Assembly: GCF_019578655.1 (NCBI RefSeq)
Contig: NC_063261.1
Coordinates: 17,102,216-17,166,215, forward strand
Direction of reading: 5' to 3'
Length of the DNA stretch: 64,000 nt
DNA from: Ricinus communis
Lineage: Eukaryota; Streptophyta; Magnoliopsida; Malpighiales; Euphorbiaceae
The position numbers and the translations under genes were made by a program. Within the stretch, counting starts at the first letter, position 1. The number at the start of each line of letters is the position of its first letter. Positions 62,635 through 64,000 of this stretch are shown here, piece after piece. Under the pieces are notes generated by a model. The model was not told where the DNA came from. It saw nothing but the letters and a program-made list of their open reading frames with translations, and ran no database searches.

Positions 62635-63938
62635 CTAACAAGTTAATACAAGCCTGGCTCGTCCAGGATTAAGAAGCGAGTCTGACATCCTCCAACCCTA
62701 GAAGAAATAAGTAGGATGAGTGAATCTCAATAAAAGCAGCACAACCTTATCTAAACTTAGCACACTATTTGGACATATCAGCAGCATATCCTTTTTTCCC
62801 TTTCTTTTACTTTTTCTTTTGAAAAGAATGCAACTCTAAATATTTTATCCTTGATTGTAAATGGCCGAGCTTCATTATTTCTTAAAAAAGGAAGTTTACT
62901 ATCCATAACAAGCCATGATTCAAGCATCAAGCAAATCTATTAGAAAGAGAAATAAGAATATTAACTTCCACTTACCTGTTCTGCAGCTTTATTTTTAAAA
63001 GAACCATACAGAGATGAGACCATTTTGCATGACTCAGCAATATGAGCCTCAAGATAATTAGCCGAGAGAATATAATTTGAATGGTCATGTTGTTGTTGCT
63101 TCAATGATGAAGACCGACTTTTACTTGATGAATTTATGAAATGCAAGAGAACATGAGCCTGCAATACAAGATAAAGCAATTTCACAGCTTGTACATGCAG
63201 AAAGAACTTGGTACTTACTAGTTCACAAGTATACAACATAAAGCAACTACATCTCACATGGAATGCAGCTTTTAGAATATCATCTGCCTTTGCTTGATCC
63301 TTGAGCAATGCATAAACCTTATCCTTTGTTGGATTATATGTCACAATATATCTCTCTTTCTGTCAATAATCAACAAGATAAGTTCAACATTAAAAGAAAA
63401 ATTTAGTTGATCCATAATGAAACAAGCAGAATTCAAGTAATCTGTTTCCTTTTGGAAGGTGGCATACCTCAAATAGAGGCTCTATGGCAAGAAATGCACT
63501 CGGGTCTTGAAAAGCATCTTTAAATCTTGATCCTGCAAAACATTGAAAACGAACTCTAGAATTAACTCGGGAACTAACAGTTTACAAAATAATTATGTTC
63601 ACAAGAGATAAAGTTCATGCTTTGTGTACATACCTATAACAATAGGCCTCTCCTTCAACCATGGGAAGCTGAATATATTTTCCCTTGTATTCCCCTCTTG
63701 CAATGAGGGTACTCGCCCTATGGATGAATATAAACCAGAGTAAGTTATCAGAATAACAAACTGCTGCTTATGTGTTAAAACTTGTTTAAAAATGTCAAGA
63801 AAATCATGACTAATCACTTGCAAAGATTAAAAAACACTATAATGATATTGCATGAGCTTGTGGAACAATTCAGCTAACCTGTCTTAAGAAAAGACTCCAC
63901 TGCCACACTAAATCTGGCCCTGTTCAGAGTGTGCAACA
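62635..63938 (-). CDS. RUS-family (ROOT UV-B SENSITIVE, DUF647) protein, C-terminal exons; gene continues right of window
   Basis: Exons on the minus strand: 63879-63938, 63634-63717, 63468-63532, 63258-63359, 62976-63158 and 62635-62697, with matching phases and stop TAG at 62635-62637. Together they encode about 185 residues of the C-terminal half. Recognisable blocks are LNRARF, GRVPSLQEGN, NIFSFPWLKERPIVIGSRFKDAF, then YIVTYNPTKDKVYALLKDQAKADDILKAAFHAHVLL (written here as separate exons 63258-63359 and 62976-63158), ending GWRMSDSLLNPGRARL. Plant DUF647 proteins act in auxin/vitamin B6-linked root and seedling development, often in plastids; which of the six RUS types this is I cannot say. 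The N-terminal half and start lie beyond 64000. Confidence 0.82.
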
Positions 63939-64000
63939 CTACAGATTTAACCTATCAAGAAACACGTCAAGGTGTTTAGCATAATTAACTCACTTCTACC

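Noticed and set aside
1..64000. CRISPR arrays, rRNA genes, bacterial-type operons or riboswitches
   Set aside because: None seen; introns, plant gene families and transposons make this a plant nuclear sequence.

Overview
This is a plant nuclear window: AT-rich DNA, intron-rich genes with GT-AG (and two GC-AG) introns, plant-only families (ZF-HD, RUS/DUF647) and an endogenous plant pararetrovirus. A broad-leaved eudicot is the safest call. A member of the Malpighiales is plausible, but the sequence alone does not prove it.

Layout. (1) 1-2791, minus strand: 5' two-thirds of an NADPH:adrenodoxin (ferredoxin) oxidoreductase gene, running off the left edge. (2) 3698-11537: a decayed endogenous caulimovirid about 7.4 kb long with its ORFs on the minus strand. 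It carries two oppositely oriented copies of its leader (255 bp inverted repeats) and is framed by a directly repeated, host-like segment of about 228 bp. (3) 12391-14879, minus: a five-exon gene for a mitochondrial-type bacterial S18 ribosomal protein. (4) 18246-25828, minus: a complete 14-exon ClpX gene. Its spliced length is 1752 nt, giving 583 residues. (5) 25.9-32.6 kb: repeat-rich spacer with a hairpin-bearing tandem repeat family, a 0.5 kb fold-back element and a 596 bp hAT element with a perfect 8 bp target duplication. (6) 32785-42385, plus: a 16-exon SART3/Prp24-like splicing-factor gene. Its spliced length is 2559 nt, giving 852 residues. (7) 42.4-57.7 kb: a 15 kb interval without a recognisable gene. 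(8) 57716-58651, plus: an intronless ZF-HD homeodomain transcription factor. (9) 58.7-62.6 kb: non-coding. (10) 62635-63938 and beyond, minus: 3' end of a RUS-family (DUF647) gene running off the right edge.

The first three host genes (ferredoxin reductase, S18, ClpX) all appear to make mitochondrial proteins (electron supply for Fe-S/cofactor synthesis, translation, protein unfolding) and share one strand. Each has its own introns and spacing, so they are neighbours and not an operon. Exon boundaries were read by eye from reading-frame continuity and splice consensus. For the ClpX, SART3 and S18 models the exon lengths sum to whole codon numbers, which supports them. The most unusual structure is the pararetrovirus with inverted leaders inside a long direct duplication.
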